Source: Neospora caninum Liverpool (lineage: Eukaryota > Apicomplexa > Conoidasida > Eucoccidiorida > Sarcocystidae). Taken from it: a stretch of DNA of 64,000 nt. Within the stretch, counting starts at the first letter, position 1, and each line of letters starts with the position of its first letter. Shown here one piece after another: positions 59,253 through 64,000 of the stretch. The notes beneath the pieces are model-generated. The model made no database searches and was not told the DNA's origin. It was given only the letters and a program-made list of their open reading frames with translations. The translations under genes and the position numbers were made by a program. The DNA lies in the NCBI RefSeq assembly GCF_000208865.1, contig NC_018393.1, positions 310,001-374,000 on the forward strand. Direction: 5' to 3'.

Positions 59253-61355
59253 ACACCCGGGCCAAGGCAGAAAACAAGAAAACGACAGGGGAACGGCGCG
59301 CGGCGAAGCGGCGGTCGGAGAGAGGAGATTCGGGCGGAGACTGCGTTTTGGGAAGGCCGCACACCAAACTTTTCGCTCGGCAGCGGAGATGAAGCGGGGC
59401 GAAGCACGTGATATCTCGATTGCCTCTCTTTGTCCCTCTTACTTTCTCACGGTGTGTGAGGAGACAGCGAGACGGCCAAGCAGAATAAAAAGAAAGGGGG
59501 GCTGGGAAGACCATGGGAGTGGTTGAAGAGAAGACGGAGCCAAGGAGGCGAACAGGAGCAGATAGGCAGGACGAGAGGTACAGAAAGAAAAGGTAGAATG
59601 AAGGAGAGATAGATTGTAGTCATTTTGTCGAAGACGACGCGCTCCCAAAGGTGCGAGACCGCGCGACTCGGCACATCTGCCGCGTGGCCTGTGCGGAACA
59701 CCAGCCTCCCGCATGCTGGTGAGAAAAAGGCAAAGCGTATGACGCCTAGCTGGGCGGGTACAACCAGGGAAAGGTTATCTGTTGTGCTCTTTAAAACGAC
59801 AGGAACAGAAACACCAAGCCACACGCGGGTTTTCCGCGGAATCTGTGAGAGGGGCATGTGGGTGTTTTTTCGCCCGTCGCGGCCCACAAAGTCAGCACCT
59901 ATGTCTGTCGCCACGGTCACGAAGGCGAGTCGCGAGGACGTAGTTGTGATTTGAAGATGCCTTTGAGAAGTTCTAATTGTAACGTGAATTGCGGCTACCG
60001 TGAACGTCGCCTTCACTCGTGGGCGGTCATTTGGTCGACTCAAGCCTCTGCCGCCAGCGTAGTACAAGAGAGGGCGAATATCGCCTGTCGCCTTTTGTCA
60101 CAGCTCGCATTCGACTTAGTTTGCTCGACACGTTCCTCGGGTCTCTGTTTTAAAGGAGATGCGAACGTCTCCTCTGCGCCCAACTTTCCGTCGGCAGCTT
60201 AGCTCGGTATGGTGTTCCGATGCGACAGCGAAGCAACGAGAGAGAAAAAAATCGAGAGACTCGACTTGCGTGCTCTGTGTAGCCCGCCTATCCCGGAACC
60301 AAGCCGTAGAGATTCAGGAACTCGCACATCTCTGAAGCAACACCAGCGACTTTTTTTCTCTGTCGTGGGGGTCAAACGAGGGTTCGTTCTCACCCACGCA
60401 ATTAAACGGCACCCTTTTGGTCCACATTTTTTGGAGGCAGAACGCGCTTCCACGCCGCCCAAACACGTTCTCTTTTTGCTTCTCGCGCGACTGAGCTCCT
60501 CAGTTGTCGCCGACTTTATCTGGGATGTCACCACTTTTATGCCTAGTTTGCATGCACGGAGGCGGCTCCAGTGATCGGTGCTGTCTCGAACGTTCCACTG
60601 TACACGTGTAGCAACACACGTTCCACGTTCGCTGCATGCAGGCCGATCACTGCATGGCGAGGGCCTGCCCTCGGCGTCCGCGAGAAAGCGACAGCAGGTA
60701 AGAGACTGCGTTCGTTCTCGGAAAACACCGTCGACACACTCCAGGGGAGATCCAGCGACAGAACGTCGCCCCACTTTACCCGAGCAGTCCGTGTGGCGCA
60801 AAGAACCTACCAGCAGGGGACAGGTCTGCGGGATTCCGTTCTCAGGCAACTGCAAGTTCCTCGGATGCCGTCTGAGATGTTGCCCGAGGCGCTTCTGTCA
60901 CTGCGTTGGGCAGAGTCTCGGGGGGAATCTCGGCGGCTGTGGTGGCGCCTGAGAGTTGAGGACGCACGGAAACAGACAGGAAATACTCTCGCTGAAGCAT
61001 CTATATCGACGGCCAGGCAGCACTCTTGATTCCACGTGGCTGTGTCGCGCACGGCTGCTTACACATATATGCATAAACGCTTGGGGACTTTATGGTGTAT
61101 TACATACGAACCGACGCGCAGCGATGTGGGCATGAGTCAAGAGAGGTGTCGACAGGACGGCCGTTCGATGTGAAAATACGTAAAAGCGAGATCGACAACT
61201 GTGTAGAGGCATCTCCAAGTAGTATTGGTAAGGTAGAGAGGGACTGGCTTTTTGTGGAATTTGAAGACTGAAACTAAGGTTTCGCTGCGTCGACGAACAC
61301 GTCTCGCGCGGCCGAGCCTCCACAGTGCCTGCTCCCCGGGGTATCTGAGACGCGT
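59253..61355. other. Convergent intergenic region between PEX4 and the zinc-knuckle gene
   Basis: Both genes end here, so the 2.1 kb should hold their 3' UTRs. Frames at 59447-60067 (-) and 60199-60855 (-) exceed 200 codons but show no domain, overlap frames on the other strand and lack splice partners. Confidence 0.55.
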
Positions 61356-63552
61356 CTAGAAGCAAACTGTCCCGTCTCCGAGGCAGTTGCTCCCTGTACC
61401 TTCTGCGTCCACCTTAACGGCGAAGGACGGCGCCCGTGAGGAGGCTGCAGACCGCAGATCCTGGAAAACGAGTAAGAAAAGGAGAGGAAGTGGCGGGTCG
61501 GACGCTGAGTCGAGTTCGGCCCTCGATGCGTTACTCGCTCCCAGCAAAGGCGAGCACGGAGGAGACTTGACCGGGGAGGAGAGAAACGCGATGACTACGA
61601 AACACGCGAGCTAGAGAGGAAAGCCTCGTGAGGAGAGAGAAGGCTGGCGCGCGGCTTCCCCCCGCTCCCGGTGTACGGCTTATGCGTCTCTACAGGCATA
61701 CTCTTGAATGCAAGTGCTAGGCTCTCGTGGTATCATCCAGGGTGCTACAACAAGCACTCCGCTTCCGGACAATGGTATCCCAGTTCCAACTCGCAGTTCC
61801 CCGTACCATGAAGATGTCTCCGTCATCGAGGGGCTCTCGCAGGCCCTCATAACCGAACTTGTCGGCGAGCTCTGCTGCCATGTCCAATCCAGACTGCAGA
61901 AAGAAAACAGGCGACGCGTGTGAATTCAAGTAGACAGACTGGCGCACATCCTGAAGAAAGTGAACTGTTAAGACACCCACGGGCTGCGCTCATTCATACA
62001 CGATTTCCCAACTCGGTGGCAGTGGGGTAGATCAGCTGTTGGTGCACGAATGCCGAAGCCACGTTCCGTGCGCACGGGTTCTCCGCGGTCTCAATCTAAG
62101 TTTCTACGCACAAAATAAACCCAGTCGCTGTCTGAGGATCCGTATTTGCATGGAGAGATTTAGATATGCATTTCGAATCGATATCGAGATAGCAATACGG
62201 AATCCTGTCGGCATCAGTATCTACCCCTCTGTGTGTATGTCGATTTGTAGACTGTCTGTGTGCTATTTTGCAGGCCGAAAGAGGTTGCAGCTCGGCGGCC
62301 AACTGTGCAGGTTCTCTCCCTGCGATAGCTGTCTCCGCCAAGCTGCTCGGCCTTGTTCACCTGGCGGAATTCGCTAGAGTCAGTCTTCTGACCTGTCGTC
62401 TTTGCTGGGACCGCTCTTGATTGCCAAGGATTTCCAGTCGACGAAGTTCTTCTTTTCCATTCACGTCGACGCCGCCAGCCCGAGGATTCGGGTCCTTCGG
62501 GCATTGGTTCGCCTGCAGTTGCGGAGTTGGCCATTGAGCAAAACCAAGGAAAGGCCGTGCACTACGGTTCCTGACGTGTGTTCTCTCCCGGCTGAGTTCC
62601 CTGTTTGGCTTCTCTCTGGTCTATATGTTCACGCGTTGGTGCTATGCAAGGAACAGTGACATGTTTAGAGACGTCTCCACACGTATCTCGAGAGCGGCGC
62701 ACATGCATCTGTCGAATACGAAAGAGCTCTCCTCCGTCGTAGAGCGTTCGCAGCTCAAAACTTCTGACATAACAACCTCGAGCACGAAGCGTGTCATGCT
62801 ACAGCGGAGACTCACAAGATGGCCAACTTCTTTGCACGCTAAACACAGAATGCTCTGGTTCCGTATCTTCTGTTCCGCCTGCAGGAAGGAAACGAAGCAG
62901 AGGGCGTTCAGCTGGTCTCCCCTTGTTGGATTGCTTCTCAGTCTGTGGATGTGAGCTGGGATTTTCAAGCACTAGCCAAAAGCCGGAACGACGGCGTGCG
63001 AGATTTTGCTCTCTGCATGCTCCACCTTGCATCACATGGATACAGCCATCTAAATTCTCTATAAAGTTGTACATAAACGTAGGATTACATTTCTCTAACC
63101 ATTTGTCCATATATCAATGCAAATGCATACACGACTATAGTCATTTACCGTATCTATATATCTATGTGTATGCCTGTGTCGGTACAGGATGATCCATGCT
63201 TAGATATGTGTATCGCCACGCTCAAGTTCACCAGCTGCGGAAAGACAGCATAGAAACGCAATTAGGTTTTTACAACTGCGGTGGTTTTCTCGAGATGTAC
63301 GCAGTTCAGCTGGTTCGGAGGACCTACAGCTTCTCGCTCCAACTTCTCCTCCGCATCAAGTTCGTCGTCGTCGTCTTTCGATTCGTGTTTGCTGAATCGG
63401 CACCCGGGAGCATTTTTCCCCAGTTTTCCGCAACACCACCACATTTCGCCGCCATATTCGGAGTGGTGAGTCCGGCAACTCCAGTTGTAATTCTCCGTTT
63501 CCTCGTAGTCTTTCCCGCAGTTCTTGCACGTGCGCTGCTGAGCTTCAAACAT
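61356..63552 (-). CDS. Small zinc-binding protein: CHORD-like Cys/His domain plus CCHC zinc knuckle
   Basis: Model exons: 63552-63328, 62878-62816, 62512-62393, 61893-61807, 61460-61356; all phase 0, all GT..AG, 199 residues. Exon 1 has RTCKNCGKDYEETENYNW, then CxxH, GEMWWCC and PGCRFSKH: the C..C..C..H..WxCC..GC..H spacing resembles CHORD zinc domains. Exons 2 and 3 together make a zinc knuckle, ILCLACKEVGHL joined to ANQCPKDPNPR; splitting this motif exactly at a phase-0 junction is strong support for the splice. Exon 4 is SGLDMAAELADKFGYEGL followed by an acidic stretch. Two points are uncertain. A strong pyrimidine tract and CAG lie just upstream of the ATG, so an earlier exon may exist. 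The last exon has an alternative donor near 61398. CCHC knuckles usually bind RNA or single-stranded DNA, and CHORD domains bind co-chaperone partners; the function here is not known. Confidence 0.75.
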
Positions 63553-64000
63553 CTTCCGGCGTGCTCTGCGCCAGTTCGAAAGAACAAAACGCAAACAAAC
63601 ACCGGCCGTGCCAAACCCCGCAGCTTTCTGGGATGGAGCAGACTGAAGATGCCTGACGGGATGTTCAACCAGTCCAAGCAGCGAGTGCGTAAATGCACTT
63701 CAGACCTATCGGCCTAGACCGTCTCCGCGCGCCCCGCCTCACACATACCAACCCAGAATTAGACGCATACTATTACTCTGCGTAACGCATATACCCAAGT
63801 ACGTAAGGCTGGTTATACGTAGGTGTGTATATATGTATATATGTATGTATAAAGGGATGCGCACATGCATATACGATTCATTTTTTTACTCTTCAATCCT
63901 ACACACTTGCAAGCACTGAGGCGCATGCACGGGCAAACAGGAGCTCACACAGCCAGCATTCTCTCGAAGGTCACACCTGAATCGCGCTATCCTCTGCTTC
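63553..64000. other. Upstream flank of the zinc-knuckle gene, running to the window edge
   Basis: It holds a pyrimidine-rich acceptor-like stretch immediately before the called ATG and a short TA-rich tract near 63823-63850. A 5' exon of the neighbouring gene may lie here or beyond the window; no phase-compatible partner could be settled. Confidence 0.45.

Noticed and set aside
60199..60855. Minus-strand frame of 218 codons between PEX4 and the zinc-knuckle gene
   Set aside because: No domain; it is overlapped by frames on the plus strand and lies in the shared 3' region.
1..64000. tRNA genes, rRNA and organelle-derived insertions
   Set aside because: A read-through for tRNA B-box patterns and rRNA-like stretches found no convincing case. 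Short mitochondrial fragments, known in coccidian nuclear genomes, cannot be excluded without a database search.

Overview
The window looks like nuclear DNA of a coccidian apicomplexan of the Toxoplasma/Neospora/Hammondia group. The grounds are large intronless genes with long low-complexity extensions beside genes with many short exons and consensus GT..AG introns, two proteins with apicomplexan-type AP2 DNA-binding domains, and (TA)n/(CT)n arrays in introns. The exact species cannot be fixed from the sequence alone. I see no tRNA, rRNA, CRISPR array or clear transposable element.

Layout. 1-3843 (-): the 5' part of a SulP/SLC26 anion transporter with a STAS domain, cut by the window edge. 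7487-21465 (-): a 25-exon gene for the U-box ubiquitin chain-elongation factor E4 (UFD2 family); every junction was checked for GT..AG and phase and the model gives 1113 residues. 26926-27840 (-): an intronless four-helix membrane protein of the COPI-associated/TVP15 type with C-terminal EF-hands. 29586-30296 (+): an LYR-motif protein of the SDHAF3/ACN9 family. 32687-36635 (-) and 43462-46640 (+): two paralogous three-exon AP2-domain proteins, head to head, 6.8 kb apart. 49964-54367 (-): an intronless protein of 1467 residues that I do not recognise. 56666-59252 (+): a five-exon E2 enzyme whose C-terminal half is diagnostic of the peroxisomal E2 PEX4. 61356-63552 (-): a small protein with a CHORD-like cysteine/histidine domain and a CCHC zinc knuckle.

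The genes do not form a pathway. Two (UFD2, PEX4) belong to ubiquitin conjugation: UFD2 extends chains on already ubiquitylated clients, and PEX4 elsewhere mono-ubiquitylates the import receptor PEX5. The AP2 pair is the most unusual part: an inverted duplication with the same exon architecture, a nearly identical DNA-binding domain and a C-terminal region that has decayed in one copy. The stretches between genes are 0.4-7 kb and hold only simple repeats, one strong hairpin and unsupported ORFs.
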